The position numbers and the translations under genes were made by a program. A stretch of DNA of 64,000 nt, taken from NCBI GenBank assembly GCA_039190005.1, contig JBCCYM010000003.1:10140-74139 (forward strand). Reading direction: 5' to 3'. The notes under the pieces were generated by a model. That model saw only the letters and a program-made list of their open reading frames with translations. It had not been told where the DNA came from and did not search any database. Shown here piece by piece: positions 53,548-60,883 of this stretch (its first letter is position 1; each line of letters begins with the position of its first letter). The DNA is from JBCCYM01 sp039190005. Its GTDB lineage: Bacteria; Pseudomonadota; Gammaproteobacteria; UBA12402.

Positions 53548-53736
53548 ATGAAAAGTACGGAAATTATTAAAATCCTTAGAATGGATGGTTGGACAGAATG
53601 TCACAAAAAGGGGAGTCATTGTCAATTTAAACACCCGACAAAATCGGGCAAAGTGACTGTGCCTCACCCCAAAAAGGATTTACCTATAAAAACCGTTAAT
53701 AGCATATTTAAACAGGCAAATATTAGCCGGAGGTAA
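53548..53736 (+). CDS. hicA: HicA toxin (mRNA interferase)
   Basis: The 62-residue protein has the HicA double-stranded RNA-binding fold pattern: EIIKILRMDGWTECHKKGSH, FKHPTKSGKVTVPHP, then KDLPIKTVNSIFKQANI. The catalytic histidine is that of KGSHCQF. Active HicA cleaves mRNA and tmRNA and stops growth until HicB neutralises it. It is encoded 4 bp before hicB, toxin first as is usual for hicAB. All key residues are present, so it is probably active. Confidence 0.95.
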   Translation: MKSTEIIKILRMDGWTECHKKGSHCQFKHPTKSGKVTVPHPKKDLPIKTVNSIFKQANISRR

Positions 53737-53740
53737 GATC

Positions 53741-54169
53741 ATGCACTACCCAGTTGTGATTCATAAAGATAAAGAAAGTGATTTTGGCGTCATCGTTCCA
53801 GATCTTGCGGGCTGTTTTTCTGCTGGTGACACCTATGAAGAAGCGCTTACCAACGCGGTAGAGGCAATTGAGTGCCACCTGGAAGGTTTATTGCGCGATA
53901 ATCAAACCATCCCTGTCGCCAAAGAAATTGATAACTACATTCATAAACGTGAATACGCAGGAGGTATATGGGCTTTAGTTGAAATCAACATTAGCCAATT
54001 ATCCGGTAAAGCTAAGCGAATTAATATTACTTTACCCGAACGACTATTGCGCCTGATTGATCTTCATGCAAAAAATCTTGCTCATAAGAACCGGTCCGCA
54101 TTTATTGCTGATGCGACATTAGCTTATATGTCTCAAGATAACTACCAACACAACACCAGAGAGAGATAA
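53741..54169 (+). CDS. hicB: HicB antitoxin with C-terminal ribbon-helix-helix domain
   Basis: The 142-residue antitoxin has the HicB partial RNase H-like domain (DFGVIVPDLAGCFSAGDTYE, EALTNAVEAIECHLEG) and a C-terminal ribbon-helix-helix domain (KRINITLPERLLRLIDLHAK, NRSAFIADATLAYM) that binds the hicAB operator. A GGAGG ribosome binding site sits 9 bp before the ATG, stronger than that of hicA, so antitoxin should be made in excess. Its stop codon overlaps the first bases of the 97-bp repeat. Confidence 0.94.
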   Translation: MHYPVVIHKDKESDFGVIVPDLAGCFSAGDTYEEALTNAVEAIECHLEGLLRDNQTIPVAKEIDNYIHKREYAGGIWALVEINISQLSGKAKRINITLPERLLRLIDLHAKNLAHKNRSAFIADATLAYMSQDNYQHNTRER

Positions 54170-54262
54170 TAATTAGTCAACTTGAAAGCAGAACATGTAT
54201 GTTGGTAGGCACGATTGGGATTGAACCAACGACCCCCACCATGTCAAGGTGATGCTCTACCA
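54166..54262 (-). repeat. Right 97-bp repeat, inside tRNA-Val and its 3' flank
   Basis: This is the partner of 53382-53478. It extends from the hicB stop codon to within 15 nt of the tRNA-Val 5' end. Confidence 0.93.
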
Positions 54263-54277
54263 CTGAGCTACGTGCCT
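54203..54277 (-). tRNA. tRNA-Val (GAC)
   Basis: The 75-nt minus-strand gene reads AGGCACGTAGCTCAGTGGTA at its 5' end, has the anticodon loop TTGACAT (anticodon GAC, reading GUC and GUU) and an encoded CCA. The acceptor arms pair fully (AGGCACG with CGTGCCT). Its 3' 60 nt are duplicated at 53419-53478. Confidence 0.96.
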
Positions 54278-54387
54278 ATTTTAAATATCGGCCTTGCATT
54301 CGAACAATGCTGTGTTTATCTATCGAAAGACTTCCCTAAGACCGATGTTTATCATGACATGAGTCCGTTTTTAATGCAAGCGCTTTA

Positions 54388-56388
54388 TCAAGAATGTTTG
54401 ATAAATTCTTGTTTAAGGTAATGTATTTTATCGCGCAGTTTAGCGGCTTGTTCAAATTCAAGATCGTTAGCGTGTTGATACATCTGCTGTTCTAGCTGAT
54501 TGATTTCATGTTCAATATCCGCGGCCGTCATCACTAAATATTTTTTATCTTCTTCCGCGACCAGATGTATTTTTTGCTGATCTTGTTCATAAGACGCTTC
54601 CATAATATCCGTCACCGCTTTTTTAATGCCTTTAGGCGTAATACCATGTTGTTCATTATACTGCTGCTGTTTTTCCCGACGACGTTCTGTTTCATCTATG
54701 GCGCGCCGCATTGAGCCAGTCACCTTATCGGCATACATCATCACCGTGCCATTGATATTACGCGCGGCGCGTCCAATGGTTTGAATCAACGAACGATCGG
54801 AACGTAAAAACCCTTCTTTATCGGCATCTAAAATTGCCACCAATGAGACTTCCGGAATGTCCAAGCCTTCACGCAATAAATTAATACCAACCAAGACATC
54901 AAAAGTCCCTAAGCGCAAGTTGCGAATAATTTCCATGCGTTCTACTGTATCAATATCAGAATGCAGATAACGCACTTTAATGCCATGATCCGCCAGATAT
55001 TCGGTTAAATCTTCGGCCATGCGTTTAGTCAGCGTTGTGACTAACACACGCTCACCTACCGCGATACGTTTATTTGCTTCTGATAACAAATCATCGACCT
55101 GTGAGGCTACCGGTCGCACTTCAATCTGTGGATCTAGCAATCCAGTGGGACGCACAATCTGTTCAACAACATTATCTGTCTGTTCCTGCTCATAGTTGCC
55201 CGGTGTCGCCGAGACATAAACTGTCTGTGGCGAGAGTTTTTTAAATTCATCAAATTTTAATGGTCGATTATCCAATGCCGATGGCAAACGAAAACCATAG
55301 GTGACTAAATTTTCTTTACGGGCACGATCACCGCGATACATGCCATTAAGCTGTGGCACAGTCACATGAGATTCGTCAATAAAAAGCAGCGCGTCACCGG
55401 GCAAATATTCAAATAAGGTCGGCGGCGGTTCGCCGGTGTTACGACCGGATAAATAACGCGAATAATTTTCAATGCCAGAGCAATAACCAAGCTCTTGCAT
55501 CATTTCAATATCGAAGTTTACCCGCTGCTCTAAACGTTGTTCTTCGACTAATTTATTCTGTTGGTGCAACGCGACTAAGCGTTGATGCAATTCTGATTTA
55601 ATCGATTCCACGACATTTAAAATAGTTTCTTTCGGTGTAACATAATGTGTTTTCGGATAAATGGTTACCCGCGGCACTTTTTTTAATACCTCACCGGTTA
55701 GCGGATCAAAATAAGCAATACTCTCAACTTCATCATCAAATAACTGCACCCGCACGGCATCGCGTTCGGATTCTGCCGGAAAAATATCAATGACATCACC
55801 ACGAACCCGAAAACTTGCCCGCTGAAAATCGGTATCGTTACGACGATACTGCAATTCAGCCAGATGCCGCAAAATTTTGCGTTGATCAATAATATCCCCT
55901 CGTTGCAAATGCAATACCATTTTTAAGTAAAGATTAGGATCACCAAGACCATAAATTGCCGAAACAGTGGCGACAATGACGGTATCGCGCCGCTCCATCA
56001 ATGCCTTGGTTGCCGATAAGCGCATTTGCTCAATATGGGCATTGATCGACGCGTCTTTTTCGATATAGGTATCGGTGGTTGGCACATAGGCTTCCGGTTG
56101 ATAATAGTCGTAATACGAGACAAAATATTCAACGGCGTTATGAGGAAACAACACTTTCATCTCACCATAAAGCTGAGCCGCGAGCGTTTTATTGGGCGCG
56201 AGAATCAAACTGGGACGCTGGCAGGCGGCTATCACATGGGCCATAGTAAATGTCTTACCGGAACCGGTGACACCAAGCAAAATTTGTCCGGCTAAGCCAT
56301 CGTTAATGCCTTGCACTAGTTGGTCTATCGCTTGCGGCTGATCACCGGCCGCTTGGTAATCACTGCTTAAATCAAATGCTCTTTTCAT
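54388..56388 (-). CDS. uvrB: Excinuclease ABC subunit UvrB
   Basis: The 666-residue protein is a standard UvrB: Walker A GVTGSGKT at residues 39-46, the beta-hairpin region YYDYYQPEAYVP near 95 that inserts between DNA strands, helicase motifs including DESHVTVPQL and the QTIGRAARN motif VI, and a C-terminal UVR domain (LEFEQAAKLRDKI) for UvrC contact. UvrB verifies lesions handed over by UvrA in nucleotide excision repair. It stands alone, divergent from the aminotransferase gene. Confidence 0.98.
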   Translation of the reverse strand: MKRAFDLSSDYQAAGDQPQAIDQLVQGINDGLAGQILLGVTGSGKTFTMAHVIAACQRPSLILAPNKTLAAQLYGEMKVLFPHNAVEYFVSYYDYYQPEAYVPTTDTYIEKDASINAHIEQMRLSATKALMERRDTVIVATVSAIYGLGDPNLYLKMVLHLQRGDIIDQRKILRHLAELQYRRNDTDFQRASFRVRGDVIDIFPAESERDAVRVQLFDDEVESIAYFDPLTGEVLKKVPRVTIYPKTHYVTPKETILNVVESIKSELHQRLVALHQQNKLVEEQRLEQRVNFDIEMMQELGYCSGIENYSRYLSGRNTGEPPPTLFEYLPGDALLFIDESHVTVPQLNGMYRGDRARKENLVTYGFRLPSALDNRPLKFDEFKKLSPQTVYVSATPGNYEQEQTDNVVEQIVRPTGLLDPQIEVRPVASQVDDLLSEANKRIAVGERVLVTTLTKRMAEDLTEYLADHGIKVRYLHSDIDTVERMEIIRNLRLGTFDVLVGINLLREGLDIPEVSLVAILDADKEGFLRSDRSLIQTIGRAARNINGTVMMYADKVTGSMRRAIDETERRREKQQQYNEQHGITPKGIKKAVTDIMEASYEQDQQKIHLVAEEDKKYLVMTAADIEHEINQLEQQMYQHANDLEFEQAAKLRDKIHYLKQEFIKHS

Positions 56389-56486
56389 GATAGTTTATAG
56401 TCATAGTTTTATCTTGATTGTTAATTATAAACTGTTATGATAAGGATATAAACATGTATTTAAGCTGTCATTCCAGCTTCTCCTCC

Positions 56487-56620
56487 GTCATTCCCGCGCA
56501 GGCGGGAATCCAGGAGAAAAATGTTTATGCCTGTGGTTTGTTCGCTGGATTCCCGCCTGCGCGGGAATGACGAGGAAAAGATGCGGGAATGACGGGGAAG
56601 AGATGCGGGAATGACGAGGT
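56487..56620. repeat. 85-bp MITE-like element, second copy, with tandem half-hairpins
   Basis: Bases 56487-56571 match 7278-7362 closely (TIRs GTCATTCCCGCGCAGGCGGG... and the mirror image, one mismatch). They are followed by two shortened repeats of GATGCGGGAATGACGGGGAA and GAGATGCGGGAATGACGAG, as if the right arm had been partly copied in tandem. It lies between the divergent starts of uvrB and the aminotransferase gene, so it occupies promoter territory. Confidence 0.88.
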
Positions 56621-56647
56621 AATATCAAATTATTAAGGTTACACACC

Positions 56648-57829
56648 ATGCAAGAATTTCTTTCCCAACGCATTCAAAAAATACAACCATCAATCACCCT
56701 GGGCTTAAACGCGAAAGCAAAAGAATTACGCGCTGCCGGTCAGGATGTGATCAGTCTAGCCAGTGGCGAACCAGACTTCGCGACACCGGCAAACATTCAG
56801 GAAGCTGCTATTAAAGCCATCCGCGACGGCGAGCATAAATATACCGCGGTTGAAGGTTCACCGGCACTTAGACAAGCTATTGTTGCTAAATTAAAACGCG
56901 ATAACAACCTTGACTACACGATCAATCAGGTTGAAGCCAGCCCTGGGGCAAAACAAGCAATCTACAACTTGCTGGTAACACTGCTTAATGATGGCGATGA
57001 GGTCATTATTCCCGCGCCCTACTGGGTTTCTTACTTAGATATGGTCCTGGTGACCGGTGGAAAACCCGTTATTGTCTCCAGTGATATTAACCAACATTAC
57101 AAAATTACTGCCGCGCAATTAGAACAAGCCATTACGCCAAAAACAAAATTATTGATGCTCAATAGTCCCAGCAACCCTTCGGGCATGGTTTATAGTCATG
57201 AGGAACTAAAACAACTGGCTGATGTGTTGACGCGTCATCCACATGTACTGATTATGTCTGATGACATCTATGAACATATTTTATGGTCAGCGCAGGCATT
57301 TAAAAATATTGTCAATGTGTGTTCAGAACTTTATGATCGCACCATTATCATTAATGGTGTGTCAAAATCTTATGCCATGACCGGTTGGCGTCTAGGTTTT
57401 GCCGCCGGTCCGGAAAAAATTATTGCCGCGATGAAAAAAATACAAGGTCAAAGCACTTCTTGTCCATGCAGTATTACTCAAGCTGCCGCTGTCGAAGCTT
57501 GGAATGGCGATCAAAGCTGTTTGCAGTCCTTCCGCGCCGCGTATAAGCAACGTCATGATTTGGCGTATGAACGCTTTAAAAAAATGCCAGGGGTAAAAAT
57601 TGCGCCGGCAGAAGGCGCGTTTTATTTATTCCCCGATGTGAGTGAAGCTTACCAGGCTTTAGGCATGGCAAACGATGCCGAGTTTGCTGAATATTTACTA
57701 GAGCAAGCAAAAATTGCTTTAGTGCCTGGCACCGCTTTTGGCGCCCCAGGTTCGATACGGATGTCCTGCGCTTTAGATCAAGCGAGTTTAGAAAAAGCGT
57801 TAGATCGTTTTGAAAGCGCGTTGAAATAG
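56648..57829 (+). CDS. Class I pyridoxal-phosphate aminotransferase, aspartate aminotransferase type
   Basis: The 393-residue enzyme is of the AspAT subgroup I-beta type found in Rickettsia, Legionella and Bacillus: SLASGEPDFATPANI, YTAVEGSPALRQAI, NSPSNPSGMVY and SDDIYEHI, with the PLP lysine (Lys240) in GVSKSYAMTGWRLGF. It would interconvert aspartate/oxaloacetate and glutamate/2-oxoglutarate. Some members also act on prephenate. It precedes the enolase-superfamily gene by 41 bp on the same strand, and the two may be cotranscribed. Confidence 0.92.
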   Translation: MQEFLSQRIQKIQPSITLGLNAKAKELRAAGQDVISLASGEPDFATPANIQEAAIKAIRDGEHKYTAVEGSPALRQAIVAKLKRDNNLDYTINQVEASPGAKQAIYNLLVTLLNDGDEVIIPAPYWVSYLDMVLVTGGKPVIVSSDINQHYKITAAQLEQAITPKTKLLMLNSPSNPSGMVYSHEELKQLADVLTRHPHVLIMSDDIYEHILWSAQAFKNIVNVCSELYDRTIIINGVSKSYAMTGWRLGFAAGPEKIIAAMKKIQGQSTSCPCSITQAAAVEAWNGDQSCLQSFRAAYKQRHDLAYERFKKMPGVKIAPAEGAFYLFPDVSEAYQALGMANDAEFAEYLLEQAKIALVPGTAFGAPGSIRMSCALDQASLEKALDRFESALK

Positions 57830-57870
57830 CATCAGTTTATTTGATGCTATTATTATAAAAGGAGGCCACC

Positions 57871-59049
57871 ATGAAAATAACCCAAGCTGAAATCTTTGAT
57901 ATTCATTCCCCTAAAACTACCGTATTGAATCCTGTTTTTGTGCGATTACATACCGATGAAGGCATTACCGGTGTCGGTGAAGCTGGTCTGGCTTACGATT
58001 TAGGTCACAGCGCCGCGGCAGCGATGATTAAAGAATTTGCCGAAGCGATACTACCAAACGCCGATCCATTTCAAACTGAACAAATCTGGTCACGCATGTT
58101 TCGTGAGAGCTTTTGGGCGCTTGGTGGTGGTCCAGTGGTCTACGCAGCAATGAGCGCCATTGATACCGCGTTATGGGATATCAAAGGTAAAGCGCTAGGT
58201 TTACCCGTTTATCAATTACTCGGCGGCAAATGTCATGACAAACTGAGAACATACGCCAGCCAGCTTCAATTTGGCTGGGATAAAGCATTCAAGGAACTCA
58301 ATAATCCAGCGGATTACGCTAAAGCGGCCGAAAAAGCGATGGCGGAAGGTTATGATTGTGTCAAAGTTGATCCGATAATGTATGACGCACAAGGCAACAC
58401 CCTGTTTGACTGCACCAAATTATTCACTACCCCGGAAATACGTTTAATTCGTCAACGGATGCGGGCCATTCGTGATACCATCGGCGATGACAACGATATT
58501 ATTCTTGAATGCCATAGTTTATTAGGCGTGACTTCAGCGATACAATTGGGTGAAGTTGCTGAAGAATTTCGCTGTATGTATTATGAAGAACCGGTGAATT
58601 ACTTAAATTCAGCGCTGCATAAAAAAGTAGCGGATAAAGTCAATGTACCCATCGCCGCCGGAGAACGATTATACTTGCGACATGGCATTCGCCAATATCT
58701 GGAAGATCAAAGTGTCGATATTTTGCAGCCGGATATCGGCTTATGCGGCGGTTTCACCGAAGCCAAAAAAGTCTGTGACTATGCCGATATGTATGATGTC
58801 AGCGTTCAAGCGCATGTCTGTGGTGGACCAGTAGCTACAGCAGCCGCCTTACATCTTGAAAGCGCTATCCCCAATTTTATCATTCATGAACACCATACTT
58901 ACGCGATTAAAGATTGGAACAGAGAATTGTGCCAACAAGATCTACAACCCGTTAATGGCTATTTCCAGGCACCCGATCGTCCTGGCTTAGGTATTGAACT
59001 CAATGATGCCATCGTTAAACAATCACCGATGGTGAGTATTAAATTGTAA
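57871..59049 (+). CDS. Enolase-superfamily sugar-acid dehydratase (mandelate racemase/galactonate dehydratase type)
   Basis: The 392-residue protein has the MR/MLE capping domain and barrel. Catalytic features in order: KVDPIMYD with the first lysine near residue 164, the metal ligand and acid histidine in IILECHSLLG, the second ligand in YYEEPVNY, the third in AAGERLYLRHG, ILQPDIGLCGG, and the base histidine in VQAHVCGGPV. The ExH pairing is the arrangement of D-galactonate dehydratase-like enzymes that dehydrate aldonates to 2-keto-3-deoxy acids. A good GGAGG site precedes the ATG. With the sugar transporter-dehydrogenase operon at 10-14 kb it could belong to one sugar-acid pathway, which is inference. 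No KDG kinase or aldolase is seen. Confidence 0.85.
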   Translation: MKITQAEIFDIHSPKTTVLNPVFVRLHTDEGITGVGEAGLAYDLGHSAAAAMIKEFAEAILPNADPFQTEQIWSRMFRESFWALGGGPVVYAAMSAIDTALWDIKGKALGLPVYQLLGGKCHDKLRTYASQLQFGWDKAFKELNNPADYAKAAEKAMAEGYDCVKVDPIMYDAQGNTLFDCTKLFTTPEIRLIRQRMRAIRDTIGDDNDIILECHSLLGVTSAIQLGEVAEEFRCMYYEEPVNYLNSALHKKVADKVNVPIAAGERLYLRHGIRQYLEDQSVDILQPDIGLCGGFTEAKKVCDYADMYDVSVQAHVCGGPVATAAALHLESAIPNFIIHEHHTYAIKDWNRELCQQDLQPVNGYFQAPDRPGLGIELNDAIVKQSPMVSIKL

Positions 59050-59060
59050 TAATGTGACTA

Positions 59061-59203
59061 TTGGAATCTAACAAATCCGTCATTCCCGCGAAGGTGGTCC
59101 CTGAGCTTGTCGAAGGGTCGAAGGGCGGGAATCCAGTTAGTTCAAGCCCAATTATTTTAAATAATGGACACTGCTTGAAATAGTAAAATAATTCAGATTG
59201 CAA
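59061..59203. repeat. MITE-like repeat, copy 3 (inverted), with a nested CTTCGACAAGCTCAGGG unit
   Basis: In minus orientation the order is as in copies 1 and 2: TTGCAATCTG end, TTTCAAGCAGTG stem-loop half, CTGGATTCCCGC, the mirror GCGGGAATGAC, then TAGATTCCAA. The hairpin loop (59092-59130) contains CCCTGAGCTTGTCGAAGGG, the same foreign unit found in the loop of copy 2. It lies between the convergent dehydratase and cupin genes. Confidence 0.82.
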
Positions 59204-59280
59204 CAGTCTCTGAATGGAAAGATCATCTACGTTTCGCGATGACAAAAGAAGATTATGATTCGTTTACTTCATGAGGAAAA

Positions 59281-59607
59281 CTAATAAATATGTACTGCCA
59301 GCCACACACATGGTTCATTATGGCTTGTATACTTAACTCTGTGTTTTCTATGGCTTTCAATAAAAATGTAGTCCCCTGGCTGTAAATGAGCTTCAGTGTT
59401 ATCTTCAAACTGTAATATCGCTTGTCCTTTTAACAATAAAACCCATTCATCTTGCATTTGATCATACCACTTGCCTTTGGGTGTTGTGTGTCCTGTGGAA
59501 ATAATACGTTCCAATTTAACATTGTCATGTTCAATTAAGGTTTGAAAAAGCTCTTCAGGGATGTTGTTATTAGGTAAACCATCAAAGATATTATTAAGTT
59601 TGCGCAT
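59281..59607 (-). CDS. Small cupin-domain protein
   Basis: The 108-residue protein is a single cupin barrel of the family with EWVLLLKGQAILQF (first motif, lacking the usual two histidines close together), and PGDYIFIESHRKHRVKYTS for the second half with its histidine. Residues about 38-46 (ISTGHTTPKG) and WYDQMQDEWV are typical of this conserved stand-alone cupin group. Metal binding is likely through the Glu and His residues, and the substrate is unknown. It lies 36 bp after the GtrA gene on the same strand. Confidence 0.82.
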   Translation of the reverse strand: MRKLNNIFDGLPNNNIPEELFQTLIEHDNVKLERIISTGHTTPKGKWYDQMQDEWVLLLKGQAILQFEDNTEAHLQPGDYIFIESHRKHRVKYTSHNEPCVWLAVHIY

Positions 59608-59642
59608 ATTTATTTACTAATAATCCAGCTAATTTTTTGCAA

Positions 59643-60080
59643 TCAACTAAAAAACCGTTTACAAAACGTTAAGTAGCGATTGAGTAGAAAATTCCAGACA
59701 AAAACAATCAAAGTGGTTAATACCCGACTGATAAATAATTTAAAATGGAAAAACTCTACCATAATAGCCATGAGCAGAAGGCTTAGTAGGAAAGCACTGA
59801 TTACCACAACTATTGAAATCAGGAACTGCGTTTTTACCCGCTTGGAATGACAACGAAAAGCAAAAAGCTTATTACAGCTAAAACTTACAATACTGCCCAC
59901 TCCCATCGATATCAATAATGCCCACGGATAAGAAAAATCAAGGTAATCGGTAAAAAAATGAAACACACCCCAATCAACAAGCGTGGCAACAATACTGCCT
60001 AACAAATAACGGGAAACAATGGTGTCGTAAACGCGGCGATTTAAAAATATCAATTTCATCCGCCTAAGTCCGTCAATCAC
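59643..60080 (-). CDS. GtrA-family membrane protein
   Basis: The 145-residue protein has four predicted helices and the GtrA pattern: RYLLGSIVATLVDWGVFHF, then WALLISMGVGSIVSFSCNKL with the conserved asparagine-lysine, and FVWNFLLNRYLTF at the C terminus. GtrA proteins are thought to flip lipid-linked sugars such as undecaprenyl-phosphate glucose across the inner membrane. The start overlaps the CDP-alcohol phosphotransferase gene by 8 bp, so the two are coupled. No glycosyltransferase is adjacent. Confidence 0.88.
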   Translation of the reverse strand: MIDGLRRMKLIFLNRRVYDTIVSRYLLGSIVATLVDWGVFHFFTDYLDFSYPWALLISMGVGSIVSFSCNKLFAFRCHSKRVKTQFLISIVVVISAFLLSLLLMAIMVEFFHFKLFISRVLTTLIVFVWNFLLNRYLTFCKRFFS

Positions 60081-60696
60081 TCGATTGATCAGCGGACGCG
60101 AGACGCATTGCCAGTATAAAGCTCTGTAAAATATTTATACCAGACAGCACTACCAGTATGATTAATAACCACCCAGCTAAAACAGAACTCCAATGCGCTG
60201 ACACAATAATCAGCAAAATTAAAAAATATATTTCGCCGCGATTAAGAATACGCCAAATTTTCTTTTCTTCAGGATCAATCACTGCTTGGCGATGATTGGC
60301 GTAAGCGACAATAAACGAGGGCATCATGACACCAAAACCAGCCATATATATCCATAAATTAATCGACAGTACAGGAAATTGCATGGGCAACCAGAAAAAA
60401 CTGCCCACATAAATAAAGTCAACAAAACGATCTAAGATACCATCAAGAAAAGCACCTCTGTGGGTCATCTTACCACGAACACGCGCGCAACTACCATCAA
60501 TAATATCCAACACACCTGAGAGGAAGAAGAAAAAGCAACCCCATAATAATTTTCCATTGGCAATGAATATAAAACCAATCACGGCAACTGGAATCGTCAT
60601 CCAAGAATAAAAATCAGGGGAAAAAGGCAGTTTGGCAAAAATTTTACCGACAAATAATGAAAAATTCCGCCATGTTTTAGATTTTTCTTTGATCAT
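60073..60696 (-). CDS. CDP-alcohol phosphatidyltransferase family protein
   Basis: The 207-residue membrane protein contains the full catalytic motif DG-x2-AR-x8-G-x3-D-x3-D as IDGSCARVRGKMTHRGAFLD then GILD (residues about 62-84). These residues bind Mg2+ and the CDP-lipid. It differs from PgsA at 62.9 kb and is longer at its N terminus, closer to CDP-alcohol enzymes making inositol-type or other unusual phospholipids. It heads a group with GtrA and a cupin. Substrate alcohol unknown. Confidence 0.87.
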   Translation of the reverse strand: MIKEKSKTWRNFSLFVGKIFAKLPFSPDFYSWMTIPVAVIGFIFIANGKLLWGCFFFFLSGVLDIIDGSCARVRGKMTHRGAFLDGILDRFVDFIYVGSFFWLPMQFPVLSINLWIYMAGFGVMMPSFIVAYANHRQAVIDPEEKKIWRILNRGEIYFLILLIIVSAHWSSVLAGWLLIILVVLSGINILQSFILAMRLASADQSSD

Positions 60697-60883
60697 TTAC
60701 GCTTAAGTTTTAATATACTGTAATTGGCGCCTATCATTACATGATTGCTTATTGTTGTCAATGAAACTGAAAATCTGGAGACGCGTGCCTGTGGCATGTA
60801 TAGCAGCAACTTGAAATTTGTAATTATCCTTTATATGATCATAATTAATTATGCTTGTGAGCAATTAAACAAAGGGGAAACGC

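Larger units (their letters stand above)
53382..54262. mobile_element. 784-bp hicAB cassette integrated at tRNA-Val(GAC)
   Basis: The unit from one 97-bp repeat to the next is 784 bp and contains only hicA, hicB and their promoter. The intact tRNA-Val is at the right and its truncated 3' copy at the left, the geometry of a site-specific insertion that preserves the tRNA. The hicB stop codon (54167-54169) coincides with the first bases of the right repeat. No recombinase is present, so mobility would depend on an enzyme supplied elsewhere. An alternative is a segmental duplication or a much larger island reduced to its toxin-antitoxin remnant. Confidence 0.75.
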
